Part shown: positions 54,792-64,000 of the stretch, one piece after another
Position numbering within the stretch: the first letter of the stretch is position 1
Layout of the letters: each line of letters begins with the position of its first letter
Assembly: GCA_934045075.1 (NCBI GenBank)
Contig: OW203740.1
Location: 21,093,878-21,157,877, forward strand
Length of the DNA: 64,000 nucleotides
Source: Yponomeuta sedellus
Lineage: Eukaryota; Arthropoda; Insecta; Lepidoptera; Yponomeutidae
Direction of reading: 5' to 3'
Notes under the pieces: model-generated
Seen by the model: the letters and a program-made list of their open reading frames with translations, nothing else
Told to the model about the DNA's origin: nothing
The model's database searches: none
Made by a program: the position numbers and the translations under genes

Positions 54792-55340
54792 GTACACAAT
54801 AAAACAAATTTTCACTTACGAATGAAATTTTATTTAACAAAAGAGCCGAACATCGAAACGTAGTATAATTTTCTGTGATAATTTTGGACAAGTAGTATTA
54901 TTTTAATTTCCATAGACAATAATTTTCTGAACGTCTGATTGTGGTCTGAATTCAATTCAACCCGAAGACAATCATTCTGTCGTCATCAGTCTAACCAGAC
55001 ACGAACCAGACGCCAGACTGAACGTGTAAGCTCAGTCATAGAAATCCTTGACCAGGCCTTGCTTAGTTTGAGAAAAAAAAAAATTAAAAACAAAGATGGC
55101 GTCGTAGTGGGAGAGCGTCGATTTGTTTAGAAGTTTAGAATCGTAGTGATAACATTTTTTTACGATTATGACACCGAAAGCCTATATTTGATTAACAATA
55201 GTTGGGTTATGTGGTTGTCCACGGTAGAAAAAACTATAGATGACCGTAAGAGGTAAGTACAGTCCGAAACTGCTGCAATCCCTTGATATTTCAGGATTTG
55301 TGAAAAAATATCATGTTTTCATAACACTGGCTGACGCGGG
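54792..55340. other. non-coding, upstream of the four-TM gene
   Basis: No coding sequence recognised. 54950-55030 is related in reverse to 37170-37260. A CAAAGATGGCGTC motif near 55092 resembles start-site motifs of insect promoters. Confidence 0.4.
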
Positions 55341-55478
55341 CCGGTTCGGAGATGTTAATCAACAGTGACGATCGTCTCTCCGTACGCCAGGTCTTAGCGG
55401 TAGCGGGCAGTAGGTCCCGCGGCGGGCGGCGGGCGGCGGGCACGGGCGGGCGGGCATGGTGCGCGCGGGGGCGCGGCG

Positions 55479-56096
55479 ATGAGCGGCGGCGTGGCGCGCT
55501 ACGTGTCCGTGTCGGAGCTGTACTCGGCGGACGAGGTGGCGCTGCTGCTGGAGGAGATCCGCGAGCTCGAGCCCACGCCGTGCCGCGGCGAGGAGCTGGC
55601 GGACTGCGAGATCGCGGGCAGCGGCGCGGCGCGCTCGCCCGCGCCCACGGAGCGCTCGTGGGACTCGCACGCGCACTACGGGCGCGCGCCGCCGCCGCCG
55701 CCGCGGCGCGCCGTGCCGCTGTACTGCGCGCCGCGCGCGCTGGGCTCGGCGCAGGCGCTGCTGGCGCTGCTGGTGGTGGCGTGCGGCGCGGGCGCGTGCG
55801 GCTGCGTGTGGGCCGTGACGGGGCTGCGCGGCCGCCTGCCGCTGGACGGGCGCGCGCGGCTGCTGGCGCTGGCGGCGCTCAGCTCGGCGCTGCTGCACGC
55901 GGCGCAGCTGGCGGCGCGCGTGACGCGCCTGGCGCTGCTGCTGCCGCTGCCCTGGGAGCGGCTGGCCGTGTGGACCAGCGTGTGGAGCGGCTGCTCGCTG
56001 CTGGCGGGCGGCTCGCTCACGCTGCACGCCGTGCTGGCCGAGCCCGAGTACCGTTGGACGCCGGAGCACTTCGCGCGCTTGCTCTACTCGGCTTGC
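55479..56096 (+). CDS. four-transmembrane protein, exon 1
   Basis: 206 codons from MSGGVARYVSVSELYSADEV, followed by an acidic cytosolic-looking segment, a Pro-rich stretch (RAPPPPPRRAVP), and three hydrophobic helices at about 88-114 (LLALLVVACGAGACGCVWAV), 126-148 and 163-187. The donor TTGC|GTGAGT is canonical. The topology of four helices with short loops resembles MARVEL/tetraspan membrane proteins, but I cannot name the family. Coding GC is extreme, which opens long false frames on both strands here. The start was chosen because the charged N-terminus and TM pattern only occur in this frame. Confidence 0.8.
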
Positions 56097-56185
56097 GTGA
56101 GTGTTTCCTGCGATTCTACCCTCGAAAGCTGCCGGCGTCCTGTCAAATTTCACAAAAGTGATGTGTCGTTTTGTGTGATCTCCAG

Positions 56186-56374
56186 GGCCTGGGTATAAGC
56201 GGCGCGTGTGCGTCGTTCGCGATAGTGGCGCGCGTGCTGCTGGCGTGCTGCGCGGCGCGCCGCCGGGCGGGCGGCGGGGCGGGGGCGGGGGCGGGCTCGG
56301 CGGGCTCGCTGTGCGCCTACCGCGCCGTGCCCGCCGCGCCGCAGCCGGGCACGAGTCGCGACAACGCCTTATAG
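56186..56374 (+). CDS. four-transmembrane protein, exon 2
   Basis: After an 89-bp intron (acceptor GTGATCTCCAG) the frame continues in phase 0 with GLGISGACASFAIVARVLLA, the fourth helix (about residues 208-231), then a Gly/Ala-rich tail ending CAYRAVPAAPQPGTSRDNAL and TAG. The spliced protein is 268 residues with both termini probably cytosolic. Confidence 0.8.
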   Translation, partial: GLGISGACASFAIVARVLLACCAARRRAGGGAGAGAGSAGSLCAYRAVPAAPQPGTSRDNAL

Positions 56375-58060
56375 TGACTGCCCGGCCGCACGGACTTCTA
56401 GGCGCTGCCGACGAAAGCCCGTGCCCGACAGTGCGGCACCCCTACGTTAAATGTGGCGGCCTGTCAGTGGATGGATCTTGGAAGACAGTTTTCTTTCATG
56501 CCACTTATATGATGTATCCATTATGGGCCCATCGCTCCACTTTTTCATGATACCTGAAATCAAATTCTCAATGATAAAATTTAAAGCAGAAGATTTTGGG
56601 CTATGAAACAGAGCTGCCCAGTTTTTAATAATGTATATTACAACTAGTACAAACTAGTACTTTTCTGTGACGCGCCAAGTTAGACACAAGTGCCTCACTG
56701 GTGCTTTTCAGTATATTTGTGCTCTGCACAGTGGATATGAAACTAACCAAACTGCCATTGACTTGTCTGAATGTTCGTCCAATAACTTGTCTAGCGTATG
56801 ATCTCAATTGTTTCCTCACTGTATGTAAAATATTTATTTATCATTTAATGCAAGTCTGATTTGATGCTAGTCTAGTTATTTAGCAGTTAAATAGTAATTT
56901 TTCTAGTCATATGCAGAATTTTTCCTCATGCACAAATTAGGTTATTTGATTTACTAAGTACAGTATAGACAGATTCTATAATTATGAAGTTTTTTGTAGT
57001 CTTGGATGTTTGTTCAACTGACCCAGCTCATGGATATCCAATCAAAATCTCAACTGAGTCCAGATACATAATGTTATGTATGTACCATTGATTTGGACCA
57101 TGAATCAAAGTAATTTCTGTTACAGTTATACACAAAAATAAACAAAGGGTAAATGTCTATATAAGATAAGCATTACTGTAGTGAGCTCACTCGGCTTGTA
57201 AAGAGTTCCATTGTTTGCAAGACATTATGTAAGATTGTTCATATTAAATGTATTTATAGATAGTTGTAGAACATGTCTGACATACTGCAAGAGCTATGAA
57301 GGATATTGGTTTGGGACCGGCCCTTTCTACAGTTATGTAGCTATTTTGTTGTAACATGTTTATTATCATTATATTGTAAGCCAAAGTGGACAGATTCTTA
57401 CTCCAGACTGTTTCAGTTGACACCGCCATACATATCACAGTACCTTCACTACAAAACATTGTATTTCACTGACCTTATTCATGGACAAATTTTTGAATTT
57501 TGTAAATTGCTGTTACCGAATGTTACCTGTTCAGTAATATCTGACCACTACAAGCACTAATCTCACAATGGTGATATACTTCACTTGTTATGGGACACAT
57601 TTAACATTTCTCTTCCAAAAACTAAACAGTCATCACTTGTGAAGACTTTGGGACATTGTGTGTGATTAAAATGGTTTGAATAAATAGCTTTGTGTGCTGT
57701 CTTGTTGTGTACAGTATGTAGGAGTTCAGTGGGAGCTCTGTGAAATTCACTCCATAGTAAATGTGTTCCGAGTATGATCTCCGTTGAAATTGTGCGAAGG
57801 ATTTTTACTTTAAAATTTTTAATAATAAATTAATATATGGTTTTATACACATTGAATTTTTACTGTATATAGTCATCATGCATTTGCGTTATTCCCCGCA
57901 TATTGTGTTCAACTGTCAGTTTGTCAACATGCAACAATGTTGACATAAATTGAGTAACTTATTACACTGGTTGACATTGAGAACACTTCTGCACTACCTA
58001 CCAGCCACTGGGAGATTGAAACAGATTTTTTATGTAAATATGTTTTACTACATAATAAAG
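56375..58060 (+). other. probable 3' UTR of the four-TM gene
   Basis: No coding sequence. AATAAA-type signals lie near 57678, 57825 and 58052. The last lies about 110 bp from the end of the convergent UROS coding region, so the two transcripts could overlap tail to tail. Confidence 0.45.
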
Positions 58061-58161
58061 AATATCACAATGATTCAGAGACTTCAAAACTTTATAGTAC
58101 AACCACCTCATAAAAACTATTACACATAGTGGAAGTTTGAGTTCTAGAACAAGTTACAGGT

Positions 58162-58917
58162 CTATGTCCTTTCCTGTGCTTTGAAGTAATTGTTTAGCAC
58201 ATCCAGCATAGCGGCGGGATGGGGTGCAGCTGCCACACCGGCCGGCTCCACACCGAGGTTCTCAATCTTGTGTGCCGTGGAGTTGCCAATGGCAAAGTGA
58301 GGCAGGAATGACAATGAGTTGTTGAACGTCTGCAGCTGTCTGTGGATGTACTCGCAACCCGACGGACTGAAGAATACCATGCAGCGAGGCTTACCCTCGG
58401 CGCGGCTCAACTCCATGAGGTCGCTCCGCAGGCGGTCACTCTCCTTGGTCTCGTACACCGTCAGAGCCTCCACTTCCATGCCTTTAGACCGCAACATATC
58501 GACCAGAGTCTCAGACCTGAGGTCGCCGCAGGGGAAGAGAAAGGATTCGCCGGGAGGGTGAGTGTCGAGCACGAGGGCGGCGAGCGCGCTCGCGCTGCCG
58601 GCCTCCGCGCCGCGCGGCTGCAGGCCCAGCTGGCGGGCCGCGCGCGCCGTGGCCTCGCCCACGCAGTACAGCGGGCGGGCGCGCCACGCCGCCAGCGCTT
58701 CCGGCTGCCAGGCGCGCGCCAGCGCGGCGGCGGCGCGCGGGCTGGTGAGCAGCAGCGCGCGGTGGCGCGCCTCGCGCAGCGCCGCCGCCAGCCGCGCCGC
58801 GCCCGCCGGCACGGGCTCGAAGCGCAGCGGCGGCACGAACACCGGCTCGTACTGCGCGGCCCCGAAGGCGGCCGCCCACTCCTCCGACTCGCCCTTGAAC
58901 AGCACCACCTTCTTCAT
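58162..58917 (-). CDS. UROS: uroporphyrinogen-III synthase (UROS, HemD)
   Basis: A single-exon 251-residue protein beginning MKKVVLFKGESEEWAAAFGA. The enzyme closes and rearranges hydroxymethylbilane to uroporphyrinogen III, the fourth step of cytosolic haem synthesis. The bilobed HEM4 fold is recognisable: LLLTSPRAAAALARAW and PLYCVGEATARAARQLGL in lobe 1, FLFPCGDLRSETLVDMLRSK and ALTVYETKESDRL at the hinge, VFFSPSGCEYI, FAIGNSTAHKIENLGVEPAG and APHPAAMLDVLNNYF in lobe 2. Length fits the family (about 250-265). The N-terminal half is very GC-rich, the C-terminal half normal. Start chosen as the first Met, seven residues before the KGE loop. Plus-strand frames here are shadows. Confidence 0.93.
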   Translation of the reverse strand: MKKVVLFKGESEEWAAAFGAAQYEPVFVPPLRFEPVPAGAARLAAALREARHRALLLTSPRAAAALARAWQPEALAAWRARPLYCVGEATARAARQLGLQPRGAEAGSASALAALVLDTHPPGESFLFPCGDLRSETLVDMLRSKGMEVEALTVYETKESDRLRSDLMELSRAEGKPRCMVFFSPSGCEYIHRQLQTFNNSLSFLPHFAIGNSTAHKIENLGVEPAGVAAAPHPAAMLDVLNNYFKAQERT

Positions 58918-59272
58918 GACACCTCGCCGCTCGAGCGACTAGGACGGTACGTAGTTATAGTCCTTTGTCCCGCGTTAGCTCGGCACATAATAACGCCGAC
59001 CCTGAGAATACAAGGAAATAAAGTACAAGGCTGGTAAGTTGCGAGGCGTTGAATTAATTAGGCAGAGACTTGAAACTTACCTAAGTTCTGAGAAATGTCT
59101 GGTAAATTAATCCTCGGATTAAATAACTAAAGTTCAGCGGAGTTTATGTCTATAACATAGAGGTCTATATTCTAAAAGGATATAGGTATTTGTCTAATTT
59201 AATTTTTCGTGCATTTAAGATCTAAGACAGTGTTTAGACAGCAAAACAACCTTTTTAGACCAATGGGAAATG
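58918..59272. other. UROS 5' flank
   Basis: Likely holds the UROS promoter and leader; no TATA box or other element is clear. Confidence 0.35.
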
Positions 59273-60594
59273 CAGTGTTGCCAGACAGGCCTTGTGAAAA
59301 GTCACCGGTTATAGGCAAAAAAGTAACCTTTTGGTGTAAAAAGTCACCTCACCAATAAAAAGGTACTAAAACATACCTAAAACTTGTGAATACTCACATG
59401 CCAATTTCAGTGTTTTATCGTACCTTTTATCTACATTGTACCTACATGCTAAGTCGGTTTACCTAAATTTTTTGTTTAATTTTTTTTCTATAGCATCGCT
59501 TGCTTTCCCGTGCTCCTTAAATATGTCATGTCATACATAAAACAACTAAATTCAGCCGTCAGTTTCAATACTTGCTTTAACCTGTTAGATTACTAATTTA
59601 TTAACTAAGGCCTTTGCATCTATTCTAGATGATTTATACAGCATCTAGTGGCACTGTCATCTACACTACGAGTAGATAGATGGGTAAAGTAACCACTAGA
59701 CGCTGCAGTGCCCGGGACAATAGAATTTATATGTTAGGTATCTGGTCGCGCGAACAAGTAAATAAAATATATATATTACATAAACACTAAATGAAATTAA
59801 ATAAAAAATAAAATTATCAATAAATTATACCTTTGTCTTCATAAAATTTCATCGATATTTAACTTTAGTTTTTAGCATCAATTTTGAGAGCTCAAATGTT
59901 ATCGCATTGTTGCATTGTTTCTTTTAGTAGCTATAGGTAAATGCTGATATTGTGTCAATACCAAGCAGAGTCCTGTGATCGGATTTTGAAACTAAAATCA
60001 AAAAGACATTATAATACAGCAAAAACACAGAAACGATTAAAAAAAATGTATTTTTCCTGTCAAAACCGTGCTCTCGAGGCCTTGTCTTCATATCTCGTAT
60101 CCAGACATATCTCGGTCCCATATGTCAAAATTGGTGTCTAAATCCGCCGAAATCATCTCGGCAATGGCGCCATGTTACCCAGTTGTAGAAAACTTTCGGT
60201 CGACTCTATCTCGGTCGCGGTAACCTTGTTAGCGTCGAGACATTTCGGGCTCGACAGAGAAATTGACATTTTTTTTTGGGCATTTTTCGAGCGTGGCATG
60301 CTACGCGAACTGGATGGAGCAAGCAGACCAAAACAAAGAAAGAGAGAGAGAGAGAGAGACAGGTAGGGAGTAAGTGAGTGAGTTATTCTGAGGAGTGAGT
60401 TGAATATTATTAATGAACGAAGAAACGAAACAATGCTGCCAACAAGCAAAAGATCTTTGCGTTCCGTTTTTTCAAAATAAGTAAAAAAAAAACCTTTACA
60501 TAAAAGTAACCTTTTGTGTCATGTAACCTCAAAGTAACCTGACTTAGTTAAAAATCACCTAAAAGGTTACAAAAGTAACCTTCTGGCAACGCTG
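59273..60594. mobile_element. 1322-bp non-autonomous hAT element
   Basis: Termini CAGTGTTGCCAGA and (reverse) CAGCGTTGCCAGA differ by one base. They are flanked by a perfect 8-bp target duplication GGGAAATG (59265-59272 and 60595-60602). Subterminal regions repeat AAAAGTAACCTTTT/AAAGTCACC words in opposite orientations. The inside has no transposase. A GA microsatellite (60341-60360) and short random frames are present. Confidence 0.92.
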
Positions 60595-60827
60595 GGGAAA
60601 TGTCAATTCAATTCTGTTAAGGACTCAGTGCACTGATTGTCCAGTAGTACAACTTCGCCAATATTACGTGTTAGACAAGATTATAGCCAATCACAAGCGA
60701 ACAAGGCTCGGTCAGAATTTTGAGTCAATCAGAACTGTTTGTCTTTTTTTTTCCCCCATATTATTTTTGTACAATTTTGAAAAAACTAAAGTTTGATATC
60801 ACTGTCTGAAAGAAATTTACCTATAAT

Positions 60828-61244
60828 TTAAACAAGAGGGGTATTTGCCTGGGAGAGGATAAGTTTAAGATTAGTAGGTCGGATAATGTTATCAGGCAGG
60901 ACATCCATAAGAGAAAACCGGAGATTGCGGCAACTGAAAAGCAGGTGTTCTGCGGAGCCGTCGTCCAAACCACACTCACAAAGGGAGTTGTCTCTCACTC
61001 GGATCTTAGCCAGGTGGACCGGTGTGCAGGCATGCCCTAAGCGTAAACGACAAATGGTTGAGGTCACGCGTTTGTCCAAATCACGAAACCTAAAAAACCA
61101 TGGCTTCAACGGGATGACAGGCTGAATTTCGGCAAAATGTTTGCCTTTAATGGTTTGTGAGAACTTCCAGTCATTATCCCAGGATTTTTTAATCGGAAAT
61201 ATTGGAATCTTAAAAGATTTTTTTATTGTTTGTCTCAGTCTCAA
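60828..61244 (-). pseudogene. Jockey/R1-group ORF2 C-terminal fragment
   Basis: A 138-codon frame with KRVTSTICRLRLGHACTPVH, LAKIRVRDNSLCECGLDDGS and AEHLLFSCRNLR, the Cys/His-rich tail that follows the RT (and RNase H when present) in Jockey/R1/I-group LINEs. RT and endonuclease are absent, so it is a 5'-truncated remnant. Confidence 0.82.
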
Positions 61245-61774
61245 TCACACATCACAGCACAGTCTCAATAAAATTGTTCTGTGTTTCTTTCTGTCTGTCT
61301 TCCTTAGCAGTATTGCCAGTCTGTTATATATTACCGCGGTTTGCTTGAAAATGTACGATTTTTATTATATAGTGTTATATTATAAAAACCGCACCTAATA
61401 TAATTTTAAATTTATTAAGTAGCCCAGAGAGCTAGAAAAGAAACGAGCTCAATTGTAAATACTTGATTGCAATTAGTAACCTAAAAAAAGCGTGTCAAGC
61501 GTGGCCAAGTGCGTGTCGGGCTACTTGCTTTGTAGGGTTCCGTAGAACTACCTGCGTCTACTCAACAATCAAATTCATCTAAGAGTCATTTCTAACGAGA
61601 ACATTGAGTTTTCCTTTTTTAAGCTGGTCGATAATTTTTTTTGTTGGATTTTTAACTTGTAAAGCCTACTTAGCACTGCTGTGTTTGTCATGTTTCTACA
61701 ATCAACCGTTTAGCCAGGAGTGGGAAAGAAGGGGCGCCCTACTCTATCGAAAAATTAAGAAAAAGACAAAAACA

Positions 61775-62035
61775 TTTATAAAAACCTATTTAGAGGCTAA
61801 AAACTCCGCCCACGCCGGGACTCGAACCCGCGACCTCCGGCTAACCGTACCATCGCTCTCCCAACTGAGCTAATGGGCAAGTGCCGGCATCAGCGAAATT
61901 TCAAACCTCTTTACAATATCCTCTGTATTATTTACAGGCAGCGACGTCTGGCAGAAGTAATTTGCATCACTTGCAGCCTCGAGTACCTACTTTGCAGTTA
62001 GGTTTTACATCGTAATGATATCGCTGTACCTACAT
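61775..62035 (-). repeat. tRNA-derived SINE, copy 5
   Basis: Reverse copy closest to a tRNA: GCCCATTAGCTCAGTTGGGA, anticodon arm ATGGTACGGTTAGCC, GGGTTCGAGTCCCGG and ..GTGGGC, whose acceptor ends pair at six of seven positions. The unit then continues with the same body as the 53201 array (GCATCACTTGCAGCC, GCAGTTAGGTTTTACATC). Confidence 0.88.
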
Positions 62036-62125
62036 GACATAAAAACCTTTACACTTTCAATCCAATAATAAATTAAAATGGTCCCAATGGTTACAGATAA
62101 AACATAATTATAAACAAATTTAACT

Positions 62126-62162
62126 CGCGCGCGCGCGCGTTTGTGTGTGTGTGTGTGTGTGT
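62126..62162. repeat. (CG)n(TG)n microsatellite
   Basis: CGCGCGCGCGCGCG changes to TTTGTGTGTG... for about 37 bases. Confidence 0.95.
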
Positions 62163-63220
62163 ATTGTGGCACCTACCTACGTGAGTTCTTAAAGAAAACG
62201 TTATCAAATATGTAAAATCGGTCTTTGTGCTCTACGTGAGTTAAAAGAGTTACGGAAGGTACTTAAACTTAAAGTTACCGTAGAGCTAATTGTTTTTTTT
62301 TATATTACTACAAGGCTAGCTATATGCAGCTGGCATCTGGAGTCCATGCTCAACAACCTGGCTTTAGTAAAGTGGAGATAAGAGGAGTGATGTGACTACG
62401 TGAGAGAATTTCATAACAGTATGTAATACAGGTGGTGGCAAACTCCTCGCTGTTTATTAGGTTCTTCATATAGTTTAAAAAAGGTTCTTTTGTACGTCAC
62501 ATTGATGTTGTGTTGAATTAATTTGGTTGTCAAGTAGTTAGATTTTCTGCTTATGTGTTTATTTAATTAAAATCATGAAATTTCGGTGATTTTTACGCAT
62601 CCATGCAGACTGTTAGGTTCCGTCGTTTCAGACATTCTGAATTACGCTTTTAAGCTTTTGCAATCGGTCTAAATCAAAAAATAATTTCCCCACACTCACC
62701 ACATTTTTAAACGACCAATCCAACGAGAATCCACTATGGTTTAGGAGAGAACATATTGCACCCTTAATTTAGGTGTAGAGATTTATTTTTTTAAAGATTT
62801 ATCCCGCACGTTTATCGATATCCTCCAAGTTTTTTATTACATGAAACATCACACACAAATATATACAAAACAATCCGTTTTCAATATATATTTTTTTATG
62901 CCTCTCAGCAACGAAAATGCTCTAATGTTTCATCAAAAACACGAGCAAGAGACGCGAAGCGGCTTTAGCCAAATTTCAGCCTTCTAGTTGTTGTTGTTTC
63001 TGTGCTATACCGTTTACGGACGCATGATATGGTGAAACTATAATGGTTACATGTTTGTAACCTGAATACCTTTAGTTTCAGTATTATTTGTAATCTGAAA
63101 TACATTTTTATATCACAACAAGCTGGCAAGCGTTGTTTCACTATATTAATTACCCTACGATCTAATCTGAGACCTACCAACTATACTCAAAAAAGTTCAT
63201 AAAGGATGTCTAAAAGAGAG
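62163..63220. other. non-coding stretch
   Basis: No gene recognised; a 71-codon minus-strand frame (63180-62965) has no motif. Confidence 0.4.
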
Positions 63221-63475
63221 CATTTTTAGCGATAAGGCCACCGTAAATATTTTAAGAAATATCTGTTTAATTTCCATTTTTATGTAAAACTAGCTGACCC
63301 AGCGAAATTTGTACCGCCTTACATTCTTTATTTTTTTTTCTCTCCGTAAGAATCATCCTCGTACTTCAAGGAATATTAAAAAAAAAATTAGCAAATTCGG
63401 TTCAGCTGTTCTCGAGATTTGCGCTTACCAATACATTCGGCGATTCGTTTTTATATTTTAGATAGTGTTCTATAT
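63221..63475 (+). repeat. interspersed LINE 3'-type repeats
   Basis: 63221-63290 (GCGATAAGGCCACCGTAAAT, AAGAAATATCTGTTTAATTTCC) is related to 28236-28300. 63292-63475 is the second copy of the repeat at 30545. Confidence 0.7.
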
Positions 63476-64000
63476 AAAAATCGGGGAAGCTTTTTTGGAA
63501 GAGTTTGATAACAAACACTTAACAAATTGAGAATATCTTTATTTTAACGCAAAAGGTACTATAATAAACTACTTCTACTACAAAAAAATATACTATAGCG
63601 TATATTTTTTCAGCGTATAGGTACTACTTTATTTTATTTTATTTATATGGGACTAAAAACGTTATTGAAACTAATTTACTGTAGTATCAGTATAGTGTCA
63701 ACGTTGAGTCGTTCGTTATTGACCTTAATTTCGAAAACATGGTAGCATGTAACAAAAGGTACGGTGTGAGACATCGTACAAAAAGGTAGGTACGGCCAAA
63801 AGGCAAATAGTACGGTTTTCATACTAAAAGGCACGATCTGGCAACATTGCTTTTTAGTCTGTGTAATCTGATGTACCTCAGAATAAGTTCTTATTTATTT
63901 CTGAGTGATCGATCACACGGTGATCACGGATGTTTTGACATCCGTGTGAGTGATGTACTCTCTACTCTCTCTCGTCTCTCGTCGTAGGCACAGAGCAAGA
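63476..64000. other. non-coding stretch at the window end
   Basis: About 63720-63860 contains repeated GGTACGG / AAAAGGCA words and ends ATCTGGCAACATTGC, like a hAT terminus whose partner is not seen. No gene. Confidence 0.4.

Noticed and set aside
55352..56161. 269- and 264-codon Arg/Ala-rich frames on both strands
   Set aside because: Shadows of the GC-rich four-TM gene; no transmembrane or domain pattern, and they ignore the splice site at 56096.
58342..59037. 231-codon plus-strand frame opposite UROS
   Set aside because: Mirror of UROS codons; composition is RA-rich nonsense.

Overview
The window looks like nuclear DNA of a moth or butterfly (Lepidoptera). The evidence is an AT-rich background, genes split by introns, GC-rich host exons, and repeat families I recognise from lepidopteran genomes. 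No bacterial-type operon, CRISPR array or origin is visible. Most of the 64 kb is transposable-element sequence laid around a few host genes.

Left half (about 5.8-32.1 kb, minus strand): one host gene, the RING-type E3 ubiquitin ligase TRAIP (Drosophila nopo), which I assembled from seven small exons. RING exons are at 32126-31717, coiled-coil exons at 31560-31402, 27419-27318 and 17062-16949, and a Pro/Ser/Ala-rich region at 10197-9987 and 5961-5869. All junction phases agree and give 335 in-frame codons. The introns are swollen by insertions. Intron 4 is almost wholly a 9.56-kb hAT-like element (17577-27134, 8-bp target duplication) that carries a dead BEL/Pao retrotransposon. Other introns hold a solo LTR split by a SINE, a Jockey-type gag-only element, a mariner and several MITE-like repeats. 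A 43-bp minisatellite starts at the 3' edge of exon 7 and repeats its splice-donor motif about 16 times. The gene's 3' end is not resolved.

Middle (32.4-44.5 kb): nested hAT-type elements just upstream of TRAIP, hAT transposase fragments, a 5'-truncated LINE, and a five-exon intron-containing Tc1/mariner-superfamily transposase gene (41042-39191) with D-D-E spacing near 81 residues and two in-frame stops.

44.5-51.9 kb: a THAP zinc-finger gene (plus strand) whose THAP domain is split by a BEL/Pao retrotransposon. That element appears complete and very young: its two 166-bp LTRs look identical, the target duplication is a perfect AGATC, and one 1737-codon gag-pol reading frame is open.

Right part (52-64 kb): a hAT C-terminal fragment, then a five-unit tandem array of a 309-bp tRNA-derived SINE flanked as a block by an 11-bp direct repeat. 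Next come two compact host genes in convergent orientation: a two-exon four-transmembrane protein (55479-56374, plus) and single-exon uroporphyrinogen-III synthase (58917-58162, minus). After these lie a 1322-bp non-autonomous hAT element with 8-bp target duplication, a Jockey-type fragment and further SINE/LINE relics.
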